From the NCBI GenBank assembly GCA_051530055.1, contig CM121341.1:16678001-16742000 (forward strand): 64,000 nucleotides of DNA, in the 5' to 3' direction. Shown piece after piece: positions 47,601 through 59,549 of this stretch. Position 1 is the first letter of the stretch. Each line of letters begins with the position of its first letter. The DNA is from Neoechinorhynchus agilis. Lineage: Eukaryota; Acanthocephala. Both the position numbers and the translations under genes were made by a program. The notes below the pieces were generated by a model that saw nothing but the letters and a program-made list of their open reading frames with translations, was not told where the DNA came from and made no database searches.

Positions 47601-49135
47601 TTATGTGGTCGGCATGCATTCTCTTCTCACCCATATTTGTCCCTTCCATTCCTTTTTTACCGTGTCCTCCATGTAGCTTTTGCAATACCGTCTTTCTGAA
47701 CACGGAATCACCATCCGATCCAGACACAATAGTACATCGTTCTTCGTTGATAGCTCGTCATTACGTTTTTTAAAATCGATATCTTCAGTTGTAGCCTTTC
47801 CAGGCCATCCGGATATGAGATAACGCTTAATTCGAGCTATCTGGGTATCTTTGATTGATTCGCTTTTTAGACTTGACAGTGATAAATTAAGAATTGTCGA
47901 TGTTTCTTGCAAACAATACTGGTTGCAGCTCACCTTTTTCACTTGTGTAGAATAACACTGCGCCAAGTCCTGATTCACTAGCATCACAGGTTAAGGCTAT
48001 GTTCCTTTTTTGATCGTAAGGAACCAATCCTTGTGGTCTCCTCAGTGCTTCTTTAACCTTTTCGAATGCGAGCGAATTGCAGGAACGATGAAAATCGGCG
48101 CGGAACCGTGCATGGAAATTGACGAAACCCAAAAACGCTCTCAGGTGTTTAGCTTTCTTCGGTTCAGCAGCTTCTGACAGCGCCAGTCTTTTGTCATCCG
48201 AATGTTTTATCTGCCCATGTTTGATGATATGACCCAGATACTCCACTTCGTCCTTCAAAAACTGACATTTTTCTTCCTTTACTTTGACTCCTGATTAAGT
48301 TAGTTTTTCAAATACTTATGTGTTCTTCTTCTGAACTTCCCGAAATTACGATATCATCAAAATAAGCTCCTACCCCATCTATTCCTCGCAGCGTCTCTGA
48401 AATATATTTCTGAAAAATTGCCGGCGCGGCTGAAACTCCAAATGCTAGTCGATTGTACCTAAAGAATCCGTATGGTGTTGCGATCGTTAGTATTTTACTC
48501 GTCTAATCGTCCACCGGAATTTGTAGGTAGGCATCTCTCAGACCTATCGCGTTATATTGCGTGGCATCCGCCAACTTGTGTGTTAATTCTTCGAAGATTG
48601 ATAGTTGCGCGGAAATCTCCACAAATTCGTACCTTTCCGCCGGTCCTTCGAACAACTACAATTGGTGTGGCCCATTCGATTTTATCTTGATTCGCATCTA
48701 CTGATCTAGTTCCGCTTCTAGTGGATCCTGTAGTGCAAACGGAATCCTTCTCGCACCACATACGCATTGTTCGGCGTCCTCCTTCAGAACCAAGCTTGCT
48801 TGGAAATTCTTTATCGGATCTGATTCATTGTTGAACACTGAAAGGAACGATTTCTTCAATTTTGCGCATATTGCTTCGCTTTTATCACTTCCTTCCGTAT
48901 TAATCCTGTGAACCCCTACGAGCTCCGCTGGAATTTTTAATCCAAACTGCAAAATCCATGGTAGTCCAAACAATGATTTACTTGATTCTGGTACTACAAC
49001 GGCTTCAACTCTTCTCCATTTCCTGCCTAGCTTCACATTCATTGAACATCTTCTAAGGCTCTTGATCTCTGTTCCTCCAAAAGCTCTCAGTGCATTTGTT
49101 GCGCTTAATTTAGATTTTCCGATTCGATGCCACAA
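47601..49135 (-). pseudogene. Pol remnant (RT, RNase H, truncated integrase)
   Basis: Spread over three frames: protease-RT linker (48698-49135), RT palm (48300-48767), RNase H (47887-48258) and a stub of integrase zinc finger (47601-47987). Nearly all of the integrase catalytic core is absent. Described from motif order only. Confidence 0.75.
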
Positions 49136-49150
49136 CGCTCTTGTTATAAT

Positions 49151-50071
49151 TTACTTCGCGGCTCTCGTATCAAACTCCATTTTTGTCTTCACACCTTCTA
49201 TGAATGCCGAAATCTCCGCTCTCTTCCTACCCGGAATAGTATAAATATGTCTTTCAAGTTCATCATCCTCTTCATGATCTCCTGATACATCGCATCTCAC
49301 TGATTCGCCATCTTTTACATCTTTAATTTGATTAACACCGGTAGCCGACAAACAGCATCGAGCGAAATGTCCACTCTTCCCACATTTGAAGCATTTAGCA
49401 TTTCTGGCCCAGCAAGTCTTTCCCTCCAAAGGTTTTCCTGTACAATATTTGCATTTTGCTATAAAGTCGTTCCGATTACGCTCTCGGTTGAACTTGTTTT
49501 GATAACTCTTATGCACAAAGGACTCCCCACTGTCCATTTTTGGTGCTATCTCCAATGCTTGCTTCGAGACTTCGTAACTGTTGATGATGGTTCGCAGCTT
49601 TTCGAGTGTCAAGTTTTTGTGCTGAAAAGCCGATCTTCGTATTTCCTCATATGGACTATTTAATATCACCCTGTCTCCAATCTGGATCTCTGTAGCTTTT
49701 TGTTCATCTTGCACTTCTGATTTGAAGAAGTTGCAACCTTTCGAAACGTCCCATAACTCCGCCATCCAAACATCGTAGCTTTGCCCTGGTTTCATTCGGA
49801 TATTACTGAAACGGTATCGTGCCGCTACTTCGTGTATTTCTTGGGTATATAACTTCGATATGGCATCTTTCAATTCCGCAAAAGAGCAGTCACTGGGTTT
49901 CTTCGTACCCAAGCTTTTCCGGACTTTTGCGTAAATCTGCGGGCTTATCCACGCCAACAAACAAGCTTGTATCAATTCTTGAGTCTCTACTCCACAATAC
50001 TCCAAATGTTTTTCCAACTGTGCCTCATAATCTTCCCACGTCTCGCTACCATGATCGAAAGATCGAAACAC
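49151..50071 (-). pseudogene. Gag plus start of protease (Gypsy)
   Basis: About 306 open codons of capsid-like sequence (EDYEAQLEKHLEYC, MKPGQSYDVWMAEL) ending with the CCHC zinc knuckle and a degenerate protease active site, DTRAA in place of DTGA. The upstream gag start lies in another frame (50289-49987), so the gene is frameshifted. Confidence 0.8.
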
Positions 50072-50211
50072 TTGGATATCACACCATCATTCTGTTGCCG
50101 TTTGTCCTCGCTCCCCTTCGTTTGTCCCATTTGCTTTATCATTAGTTCCAATAACTCATGTTGCTTCTCGATGAGAGACTGCATCATCAAACTCCCACCC
50201 TCGTCGCCAAA

Positions 50212-50340
50212 TGTCGTGCTCATATCCTTTGATTCTTCAGCTATTTTATGTGTCAAGCAACAAATTAAAAAACTAAAACCCACACACACTTACATATCAA
50301 CGTTGCACAAGTGTGCGTCACACGTTATGCCGTCATGTCA
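50212..50340 (-). repeat. 5' LTR of the Gypsy element
   Basis: 129 bp, matching 47135-47263 with a few substitutions and small indels. Immediately inside it on the minus strand, TTTGGCGACGAGGGTGGGAG gives a TGG-initial primer-binding site typical of gypsy elements. Confidence 0.88.
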
Positions 50341-51399
50341 CTGTTCCGGAGCTGCGATTTGCTATTCCGGGGAAATTGGGCTTCATTTTTCTAATTGATA
50401 TGACGGAAGATATCCCCGTTGTTGCTGTTAAATCCGCCTTCGGTATGCCTCTTGAGAAATCCGATTACCGTCTCTGCGGCTGCAGGAACATTGGCCTTGA
50501 AAAATTAATGGCAGTTAATCGACATAAATAAATAAGATTTTTCTTCATTATCGACCTTCTGTTTCGCGAGAAAGATCCGATACCAAGTACAATCATTTGG
50601 CTTGCCCGGGAATGTTGGACAAGAAATGATTGCATTCCATCGGCTGCAAGGCCTCCAGCGCCAAGCATTCCTCGTCCACATTCGGCCTACATTCGTAACA
50701 TTCGGCTTCAAGAAAGTGTGAGCGAAAACATTTTTGGTGCAAATAAAGGGTAAAGCAGTAGGAAACTTGCAGAGAACAGGGAGATGTGGATTTAGCTCGT
50801 GCAATGGAGCCCTTTAGAGTTTCAGTAACTCGTTCAAAGCACTTCTTTAGTGCAACATCGATAAGAGTAGAATACTTGAATACTTATACTTGGCAGATTC
50901 TCGCTCACTGTTCATTGATTTGTTGAGAGAGACGTTGGCGAGAGAAAGGAGTAGACGAGAGTAGTCTGAATCGGTATTTATGATTTTCCACAAATATCAT
51001 TGATCACCACTGGATTGCCCCGATGATTGAATACATCAACAATTCTATGTCATAAGCAACTTAATTTACTGAACAGGGACCCGACTACATTATGAAGCAC
51101 CAGATATGAGGCACTAAGTTCAAATTATCCAGGTCTGATGAGCCCCATAGTGTCCTATGATAAGTAAAACTCGGATCCACGATGAGATGGCAATCACGAT
51201 TTCCCCGATGGAAGTCTCAGCAAAAAGGACGTGCTTTAATAACAGTGGGCATGGAAGATTAATAGAACAAGGCTTACTAACTTCTGAACTCCGAAAATTT
51301 TGAGAGGCTGGCCAAAGATTCCACCCGAAGTAAGCTTTAAATTTAATAGTTTCCTTGGGAATTTGTTGAACCGATCTCTTATAAGTCAACAATTCTATA
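50341..51399. other. Transposon-flanking sequence without recognised genes
   Basis: Short frames only. The section 50350-50530 is moderately GC-rich and open on plus (LEKSDYRLCGCRNIGLEKLM), possibly part of another decayed retroelement. Confidence 0.3.
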
Positions 51400-52110
51400 A
51401 TATGACGATATCGTCATCGACCAATACTGTGTTTTGCTATCTCGTTTCGAAGATTCACAAATCCATCCTTCAATAGTGTATAATTATAGCCAGCTATATA
51501 TGCTTGAATCATCGTTTAGCTCCAAAGATCAATGCATTATTAAGAAAGATCTATCAATCACCGGTTTGCACATTAAGGACCGCCCAACTGTTGTGATTGA
51601 GATCATGAAACTAAACGTCGAAAAATACAAAATGTTTACGGCCGATGTGAACGTTCTCTTCACCTCTAAAACGATTGAATAATCGGCTCACTTACCAAGC
51701 ATTGCAACGAATCCTGTTTTGACCTTGCCAAGTGCTACTTGCTAATCCAATGGTTCACGAGTATGACTACATTTGAATTTGAAGGTACGTTCTTCGATCA
51801 AAAAGATGATCTCGCCACTAGCTGCGACCTTAGCTGACATTTACATGCATGAGGAACGGTATAGTGATATGACTAAGTTTTGGCGGCTGCAAAAATAACT
51901 CACTAAACGCATTGTTTAATTGGTGATGGTAAAAATTTTTTTCTAGACGTACTGGTTAAACGCTCCAACGACAATATTTCGTAAGCCGAACGTGCCATGG
52001 AAATCTCCACATTGGTATAGTCATAGACTTACAGGGTATGAAATTTTTGCAGCCACTTCTTATTTCCCGAAAGCTTTTATAATCTCATCCACTCGACTTG
52101 TGTGGATTCG
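51400..52110 (+). mobile_element. Penelope-like element remnant, RT N-terminal half
   Basis: Frameshifted RT motifs in order: YLVSKIHKS (Y..PKIHK), YKMFTADVNVLFTSKTIE (the DV.SLFT..P block), FEFEGTFFDQKDDLA, DIYMHE-like and FLDVLVKRSND-like. It covers parts missing from the copies at 37895 and 43545. Confidence 0.7.
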
Positions 52111-52979
52111 GGAAAGAGAAAAGATCGTGGAGGAATTGAAAGTAAGGGATATTCTCGCTTGATAATAAGCTGTGGAATCAAAATATGCAATTAACGACAA
52201 GGCAACATAAATAAATTTGCGGAGTCCGTTACCTTCGAAAGAGTGAACTTTGTCAACAATGAAACTAATAAAATGATCCACTCGACTATAAGGACGAAGA
52301 TAGGAGCACGGTAATGCAACAATAAAGGAATCACTCTCGGAAACGCTGTAAAGGAAGAGGAGATATGACGATTCAACTAGCAAGGTTCACTGAATACATT
52401 GGACTTCCTCGCGAAATATTTCAATTCCCACATCGCAAATATATGAGAAAGTACAATCAATTCAAACAGTTTTCGTTTTCTGTTGTTTCCGTCGCAGTTC
52501 AATTTTTTATGGTTTGTGGTGGTTGTGAAATGGAAAAGTTTGTTATTAATGCTGAAACCTTTGACGGGTACAAAGTCGAAAGGTAGAAAACTGTTGACAT
52601 CAATTATCCTTGATGCTTTCTGGTAAAATGAATCGAAGGCTTTAATGGGAATTTAAAGTAAAAGACTCTTATGTTCGAAATGGATACATCGAGTAAAACT
52701 TGGCTATAGAGCTGTGTTTTTGTCGAAAGATAAAAAGCCAAAAAAGTTTTCACGTTGGGTTTTCATTGAGTTTTTTCCATTTGGGATTTCTACGGGAACG
52801 TTGAAGACCAACCAATTTACACGCGGCAATTCCTTCGACAAGGTTCAGCCTTGCTCAACTTAATAACAAGACAGTGTTTATGGCCAGTGAACCTGGGAAT
52901 TTAAAATGTCGGTTGATATGGAGGTAATAAATAGTATTAAAGCGCCTTGACGAAATCCAAATATCCTTAAGATCTTACG

Positions 52980-54780
52980 CAGGTCTTTTGCTTAGACAGT
53001 TCGTCTACAATATTTTACGCCTAGTCAACCAATTTGCAGGAGGAGAGTTGATTCCGAAAGCAAATGAGGTATTTTTCGGCGCATCTTTGTGTGCCCTCGC
53101 AATAATGGAAGGGGGGATTCGTCCCATTGAAATTGGAAAAACTCTGCGCCGCTTGACAGCAAAAATTTTAAATAAAAGGATCGCGGAAAAAGTAGGGATG
53201 CTGCTTCGCCCTACTCAGTTAGGTTGCTGCACACCTGGCGGCGCAGAGGCGATTGTTCACTAACTCCGCACGTTCATCACCGGAAACTCAAAGCCGTGCG
53301 TGATCTTGAAATGTGATTTCCAAAATGCATTCAACACAGTTCACGGAGAAGATTTGCTCGAAGTACTTATTGATCACGCACCAGAAGCATTTCGCTATTT
53401 CGTTGATGGCTATGGGACTCCAACACCCTTTTTGTTCGATAACCACGTTTTGTGGTCAGAAAGAGCAGTTCAACAAGGGATCCTTTGGGCCCAGTAACCT
53501 TCTCACTCGCAGTTATCCAGCTTTAACGGCTGGTACCTGGACGATGCCACGATCAGAGGTAACCCCTCTGTAGTACTGCGCGATTTGGAGACACTCGTGA
53601 AGGAGATGGCGAAAATTGGCATTGAATTGAATGCTGCGAAATGCGAGATTTTAGTGATGAACGTGGAAGATGAGGCATCCAGGCAAACTATCGTGAAAGA
53701 TTTTCAGAACCTTGCCCACGGGATAGAATTGATCACTCTAGACCGGTTGAGTTTTATAGGAAGCTGCATTTTTGGTTCTAATGTTAAAGCAGAGATTGTC
53801 AATCTTCAACCACAACTTTCGGTAATGTGCGAACGATTTGATGAGTTATCTTCACATGAATGCTCTGTTCCCGATCAAAAACACCCTCTTCATTCTAAAA
53901 TTTCTGTATAAGCTGTGCTCAGCACCTTTTTTTGTACATAAGGATAAGCTGGCAAAATTAGACGAGACGGAGAAAGCCTCTCTTGAGAAAATTTTAAATA
54001 CTCAACTGACGGACGAGGCCTGGCGTCAAGCGTCCTTGCTTGTGTCGCCCGTATGAAGCAAGCCGCAAAATAGTTCAGTTTGTTCTTGGCGAGAATTGCA
54101 CTTTGGATGAAGATTTCGTGGAGGCGCTTAATCTCTACCGTGGAGATTCAGGCAGCGAGCAGGTCGAGACTCACCACTGGAAGCGAAAATTCATAACACT
54201 TTAATTTCAGATTCTCGTGACCTGGTGAACCGACTCGATTGGCGGCAGCTTCTATAAGAGAATCGGGTGCTTGGTTCAACGCTATCCCAATCGCTTCTGT
54301 GTGTACCCTTCTCTCCGACTAGACAGTGTGGATTGCAGTGTTCCCATCGCCGCCGTTGCGGAGCGACCGTGGAACCATCTCGACGCCCTGGTCTTGTCTG
54401 TCGGCAATGTGAGTGCGCCCAACATCTTAGAGCCGAGCAATCTTTGCCGACTCGATGGCCGTGGACCTGCTGGTTTCACAGTATTCCCGTGGCGAGAAGG
54501 CAAATGCGTTCTCTGGGACGCCACGTCCGTGGACACGCTCGCAGTCAGCAACATAAAATTCACCGCTATTAAACCAGGGGGAGCAGCAACCGCCGCAGGA
54601 CCGCAAAAGGACAAAATACAGGGACCTGAGTCGAAATCATTATTTTGTTCCCTTTGGCGTCGAGACGCTCGGGTCGTTTGGTACCGCGGCGCAGGACCTG
54701 GTCAAGCAATTGTCTAGGAGATTGAGACGAATCACTCGCGATCCGTTATTTCGACCGTTACACCAGGACGGCAGCTGAGT
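52980..54780 (+). mobile_element. Non-LTR retroelement reverse transcriptase, frameshifted
   Basis: Sections in order: IEIGKTLRRLTAKILNKR, GGAEAIVH, VILKCDFQNAFNTVHG (RT palm), WYLDDATIRG (catalytic box), IGIELNAAKCEILV, a thumb-like stretch, and a C-terminal domain PWREGKCVLWDATSVDTLA. At least four frame changes. A tail GACGGCAGCTGAGTTATCCA ends it near 54780. Confidence 0.8.
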
Positions 54781-55805
54781 TATCCAAAGCGGTGGTGTGA
54801 ATGATTTCATGGCATTTATGATATAGATTTTTCAATATGTAAAGCGTTGGATAGTTTCACGAGCAATATTGCAATATTTCCAATCTTTTATACTGTGGTC
54901 AACCTAAAAAACTTCGTGCACATACTATTTGCTTTTTGTTGGAAAATCATTTCATATCATTTTTTTTAAGACGACTGGATCGTTTTGTGGCCCTCAATCT
55001 TTAAATCACTTTAAGGATATCCAGTAAATAAGGATGCAACGATGGTTGAAACCCAATTTTATAACGGAACGACACCAACTGCGAATTATAATGTGAATCG
55101 GATTATTTGTCAAATGCAGTTTAAAGAAGGGCTTTGTATTGCTCATCATTGATTGTTTTTCAAAGATGTCGCTATTTATTTTAATACGCAATTCAAAAAA
55201 CAAATTTTTCGAGCACTTGTGTATCTAAATGAAATATTATTATGTTTTTGCAAAAGCGATCTTGTTGTTTTATTAGAAATACTATAAAACCAAAATGATC
55301 GGCAGAAAATGATTAACCCTTTTTATTGTCTCGAAAACGCGTACACGTTGTAAACTAAGCAGAGCTGTCGTTGAAATTTTTTTTGACTTAATCTCAATTA
55401 AGTTAATCTTTGACAAAACGATTTATTTTAACGATTTTTAAGTTTCACTCGCTTTGCTTTATAGTGAAAATTCAAAAGGACTTGCATTGGGCTGTAAAAG
55501 GTAAGTAGGGCACTGGAGGTTTTCCGTTGTGAGTTGAGGTAGGACTCACTTTTCAAAGAACATCAAAAGAGCATCGATTTTCGCTAACGATCTCTCGCTG
55601 CGGCAAACAGCTTTTCAACTTTCAGTTTGATTTCGAAACAACTTACGGTAAGATTCGGCCGCGGGCCAAAGCCCAATGACGAGTACAGTGTCCATTTGGA
55701 CGCTTCCGAGGGCATAGGAAAAATAAAGAAAATTTATATGTAATTTTTTTACACAAATGAGAAATTTAATATGCAATAATCCTTCGCAGTCATATCAAAT
55801 CCGCA
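54781..55805. other. Intergenic, AT-rich
   Basis: No gene recognised. A section at 55670-55710 (GGGCCAAAGCCCAATGACGA) recalls sequence near 24475 in the B56 5' region (ACCAAAGGCCCAATGTCCAT), perhaps a shared short repeat. Confidence 0.3.
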
Positions 55806-55955
55806 TTACCCATACGTTATGATTGTTGGGCAGCTTCCTTGATGGCCGCGGCATTGCCGCGTTGGATCGCCGCGCTGATTCGCTGCAGCAGAAAGCTGTA
55901 CGCCGAGACGGCAGCTGAGTGATACAGATCGGTGGGATGAATATTTGCAAAAACA
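55806..55955. mobile_element. Rearranged 3' end of the same non-LTR element
   Basis: The minus strand reads ISAAIQRGNAAAIKEAAQQS, the C-terminal motif of this retroelement class (AIQRGNA...). It abuts, in the opposite orientation, the tail GACGGCAGCTGAGTGATACA also found at 54765. So two inverted pieces are joined. Confidence 0.65.
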
Positions 55956-56192
55956 AGGCTGATTGTTTGAAAAAATTACCACTCTTGACTTACAAAAGAG
56001 CACAATATCGGTTACACATTATCTTGAAGGGTGTCCCCTGCCAAATAACTTTAACAAACTTATGAATTTTCTGAGTTTCATTTTTTGCAAAAAATAAATC
56101 CCATGATTAAGATTGAATAGCCTGTTGCGAACTTTTTCAAAGCGTATTCGTCTAATAGATAAGCCGAAAATCAAAAATGTGCTATTTGGGTT

Positions 56193-56389
56193 ATTGATTG
56201 TTTTCTGGCGGAGAAATTAAGATGATTTTGTTTTCTAATCCGATATTTCGGCACAATCTTGTGTCTTTATCAAGGTTGTTTGGAAGTAAATGAAAGGCCC
56301 TTTTAACTTTGACAAAGGCGTACAAGATTGTCCCGAAATATCGGATTCGAAAATAAAATCATTTTAATTTCTCCGCCAGAAACTAACCA
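56193..56389. mobile_element. Palindromic MITE with TCCGATATTTCGG core
   Basis: Outer arms TTTTCTGGCGGAGAAATTAA and AATTTCTCCGCCAGAAACTA; inner AATCCGATATTTCGGCACAA and TTGTCCCGAAATATCGGATT. The inner block equals that of the element at 12139, the outer block does not. Confidence 0.75.
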
Positions 56390-57270
56390 ATATGAACAAA
56401 TTAATCTTCAAACAAACTATTTATGCTAGAAAATTGGCGTTGAATATCTTTTGTAGCATGAAATAAAAAATGTGTGAAGCAATAGAAACCTTCAGAGATG
56501 ATGGACGGTTGGAATACTGCGTTTCACTTGCTGACCATCGATCCGAAACAGTAGATCTCTTGTTCATTGAGTGGAATATTCTAATATTCGCGTAAGATAT
56601 TTGTTTGCACCTGTTTGGTGTTGTGAGTACAGTAGTCTTGATATGCCACAGAATAGGAGTTTCTTCGTTCGGTGGAAAACAAGTAACACATCATAGCATG
56701 AATGTGAATCACGGAGAAAAAGGTACTTTTGATGATCTATCTTCCAATGACTCGCTCAGGTGGAAACTGAATTTAATAATGCTTGACAAAGCACCGAAAA
56801 ATTGTTAGATCAACCGTAAATGCGGGTTTCTTGTACAAGGTCGAAGTATCTGCAATTTTTTATTTTATTGTGCCGTTGACTGTGAAACTATTTCCACGCT
56901 TGTTAAAATGTTGCACGACAGGATTGTAAGATAAAAAATGTCGGTTATTACCGTAAAGATGAAGGTTCAAAATAGCGTAACGCGTAATACCGATAAAACT
57001 CACAATTTTCATCACACTGAGACAAATGCATATTCTTCATGGTCAAAAAATATGCGATAAAGTACTTTTTCGACTGTCATCGCAATTTTATGGATAAAAT
57101 CGCGGTTAAAAATATGAAACCCGCAAATTACAGTTTAAGCAAAATGAATGCATGGAAAACATTTGAAAATGAACTTATTATCAATATTGGAAACCAAAAT
57201 CACAAATTTGGTTACTTTTCATCCTACAAAAATAACATTTGTAGATAAAAGTGAAAATTTCCTTTTAATT
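56390..57270. other. Intergenic
   Basis: Short frames of 67-69 codons (56605, 57039) lack recognisable domains or splice context. No RNA gene seen. Confidence 0.3.
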
Positions 57271-57430
57271 AGAATTATTGTTTAGGTCTACACCCGGTAA
57301 ATCAGTAGCGTCTATTACTATCAAACTGATGATGAAACCGACGAGGTTCGAAACGTCTTTAATAAATACTCATTTACCGGGTGTAGACCTAAAAAATAAT
57401 TCCAATCACATTCCCCGGTACCTCAAATAT
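57271..57430. mobile_element. Compact palindromic Penelope-type tail with hammerhead-like core
   Basis: TTTAGGTCTACACCCGGTAA pairs with TTACCGGGTGTAGACCTAAA around a centre that carries CTGATGATGAAACCGACGAG and GTTCGAAACGTC (57327-57358). It ends with the CACATTCCCCGG block seen at 18945. Smallest intact unit of this family in the window. Confidence 0.65.
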
Positions 57431-57844
57431 CGACATTCCTTGTAATTCGAGTTTGGCGATAAACTCGGAGTTTCGATAATGTTTGAGAAATATGGAGTAC
57501 GCGCTCAATTTTACAAATTGCTCCAAATTGGCTTGAATATCGCGTTTTTGAGCAATTTAACCTCGGAACAATCTACTGTTTTTATAACTTCATTCTATTG
57601 TCGTTAATTTAGCAATTTATGCGGTTGAAACAAATTTATGTTTGACCGACACTTCGGAGTCAGCGTCCTCAAAGAAAATCCACAAATTTAGAGTTAGAAC
57701 AAAGTTCATTGATGAGGCAAGCTCATCCCTTTGGTTAAGCACAATAACGCCTCGCACTTTGGCCTCCTTAAGACCACCACTTTTTACCTCTTGCGAGATG
57801 AACAATACTTCCAAAAACAAACGTTCTAATGAGTGTTAAAAAGA

Positions 57845-57950
57845 TAATTCATTGTTATTTGTTGATAGGAGAGATAAATGAAATTAAGATTTTTATTGGA
57901 TATTTCGATCCACTATCTCGGATCTTCTTCAGCGATTGTTTGCAAGTTTT
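57845..57950 (+). mobile_element. Half copy of the palindromic MITE at 32812
   Basis: TTGATAGGAGAGATAAATGA ... GATATTTCGATCCACTATCT ... TTCTTCAGCGATTGTT equals the left arm of 32812-33069 but lacks the second arm. Confidence 0.8.
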
Positions 57951-58553
57951 TTCAACTGTGAATGCGAAATCAGTTTGAAAAAAATATTGATTTATAAAAA
58001 AACATAAGTTAACGAAAAATTTCCCTTTGAATGTATCTTATTAAATTTAAACTTTATTCCTTAATGTTACCCATTCTGAAAATGGGCCGGTTTATTTAAC
58101 TGAATTGAACGCTGAAAAGGTATGGAATTTAGGATATCCTGGTGAAGAAACTAATTTGGAGCACTTGATCAAAGTATAGACGAAAACCTTCCGCAGTTAC
58201 CGGATAATGTATTCTCAAATCAAATGACTAGAGACCAAGTTCGTGTTTCAGACAACTCACACTGAAATTCATTTGCTTAAATCATTACTGAAGTCCCTTT
58301 TCCTTTACGCAATATCGTTAGGTTAATGATAATGTTCAAATAATAAATTTAATAGTCTGTTGGATATCTAATTTGAACATCTTATATCGTAAAGCTGGAG
58401 GGAAAGATATTAATCAAATATCTAACGAAAAACAGTTGACCAATCGACAATTTTATTCCCCAGAATACACTTTATTTAAATGGTTTCGACCCAAATCATA
58501 ATGGCAAGCCTCTTGTCAACCAGGAAAATAGATCCTATTTTATTCAAAAACAT
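57951..58553. other. Intergenic downstream of the BAF-domain gene
   Basis: AT-rich; no gene recognised. It holds the 3' region of the minus-strand gene that ends at 58554. Confidence 0.3.
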
Positions 58554-59549
58554 TTAACTTATATCCTTAATAAGAAACTTGCAGAAATTATCCCTTATGG
58601 CTGCAGCGCTCTCAAGTGCAAATCTTTCTTGGAAACGAAACTCCTTCTGCAAATAAGCGGCGAAAGTTTTGGCACAGCCACCTCCCCTCTCAATATCCTG
58701 ATAGATCTTCAAAAAGTCGTTTGGTGTTAAAATTCCTTTATCATTCAGTCGTTTAATCGTCGAGCGGCCAACTCCCGGAATATCGGTCAAGTGTTGATCC
58801 AACAGGCTCCTTTCCATCAATCGTCTGTATTTTGGACTTCGAAGCATCATTGACGACGATTGTTTATCAAGAGAACTGTACAATCTTTTTACATACGGAG
58901 ATTTTCTTGTTGGCTTAGAGAGTTTTGTTGATTTTGGATGTTCTTTTGCTGCGCTCGCCAAATCAAGATTGTGAATACGATAAATTTGTCCTCCTTTGTT
59001 CGTTGGTTCAACTGAAGGATCGATCTGACCTTTATTAGATAAATCCTGGATCGGTTTGTACGTTGCCATACTCTTTATACATTCTTCAGAAAGATTGAGC
59101 TTCGATAAATGTTCTGAAGTCAACTGAGCTGGTTGTACTTTTTCAGAGGACTCACTGTCGACATTTTCAACGCTTATCTTCATGAGTTCATTAGTGAAAG
59201 CAACTGAACTTTCGAGATCCAAAGTCTGAGAGCTTCGTTCAATAAATTGTTCAACGTCAATCAAATTAATCCTATCGGTTTTCTTTGTCAAATCTTTCTC
59301 TTGACTAACAAACGGTAAAGCAATTACGCTGTCTATTATTTGGGAAATCGAATCAGAAGGCCGCGATGAAGAAGGCGACGAAGACGGATGTTCAAGAATT
59401 ACGTGGTCGTCGATTTCGTCTTTATTGATGAAATCTGTGCATAAACTTGGTTTCAGATCACCAATGACCGTACGGTCCCTTTCCATTGATGGGCGATCGT
59501 AAAATGAACTCTTTTTGACAATTGTGAATGTCAGCGAAAACGGACCCAT
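58554..59549 (-). CDS. Large protein with a C-terminal BAF (barrier-to-autointegration factor) domain
   Basis: 331 aa, single exon. Residues ~1-240 are Ser/Asp/Lys-rich and probably disordered (PSSSPSSSRPSDS). Residues ~242-327 align without gaps to BAF over the first 35 positions: PKYRRLMERSLL..HLTDIPGVGRSTIKRLNDKG parallels BAF QKHRDFV...VGSLAGIGEVLGKKLEERG, followed by DFLKIYQDIE, TFAAYLQKEF and IRDNFCKFL at the end. BAF binds DNA non-specifically and links chromatin to LEM-domain nuclear-envelope proteins. The helix-hairpin-helix IPGVGRSTIKRL is conserved. Ordinary BAF is 89 aa; the long N-terminal extension is unusual. A splice-like AG lies 12 nt before the ATG. Confidence 0.75.
   Translation of the reverse strand: MGPFSLTFTIVKKSSFYDRPSMERDRTVIGDLKPSLCTDFINKDEIDDHVILEHPSSSPSSSRPSDSISQIIDSVIALPFVSQEKDLTKKTDRINLIDVEQFIERSSQTLDLESSVAFTNELMKISVENVDSESSEKVQPAQLTSEHLSKLNLSEECIKSMATYKPIQDLSNKGQIDPSVEPTNKGGQIYRIHNLDLASAAKEHPKSTKLSKPTRKSPYVKRLYSSLDKQSSSMMLRSPKYRRLMERSLLDQHLTDIPGVGRSTIKRLNDKGILTPNDFLKIYQDIERGGGCAKTFAAYLQKEFRFQERFALESAAAIRDNFCKFLIKDIS

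Larger units (their letters stand above)
47135..50340 (-). mobile_element. Ty3/Gypsy LTR retrotransposon, internally deleted
   Basis: Two 129-bp LTRs flank a minus-strand gag-pol. Gag carries a zinc knuckle CFKCGKSGHFARCC. The pol region shows TPIVVVRRTGGKVRICGDF (RT), YFDDIVISG (catalytic box) and EVEYLGHIIKHG, then LTCDASESGLGAVL (RNase H). The integrase zinc-finger start LQKLHGGH is followed directly by a tail (HADHIRKR), so the integrase core is missing. The protease motif is degenerate (DTRAA). Several frameshifts are present. No target duplication is obvious at the outer edges. It can no longer move by itself. Confidence 0.88.
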
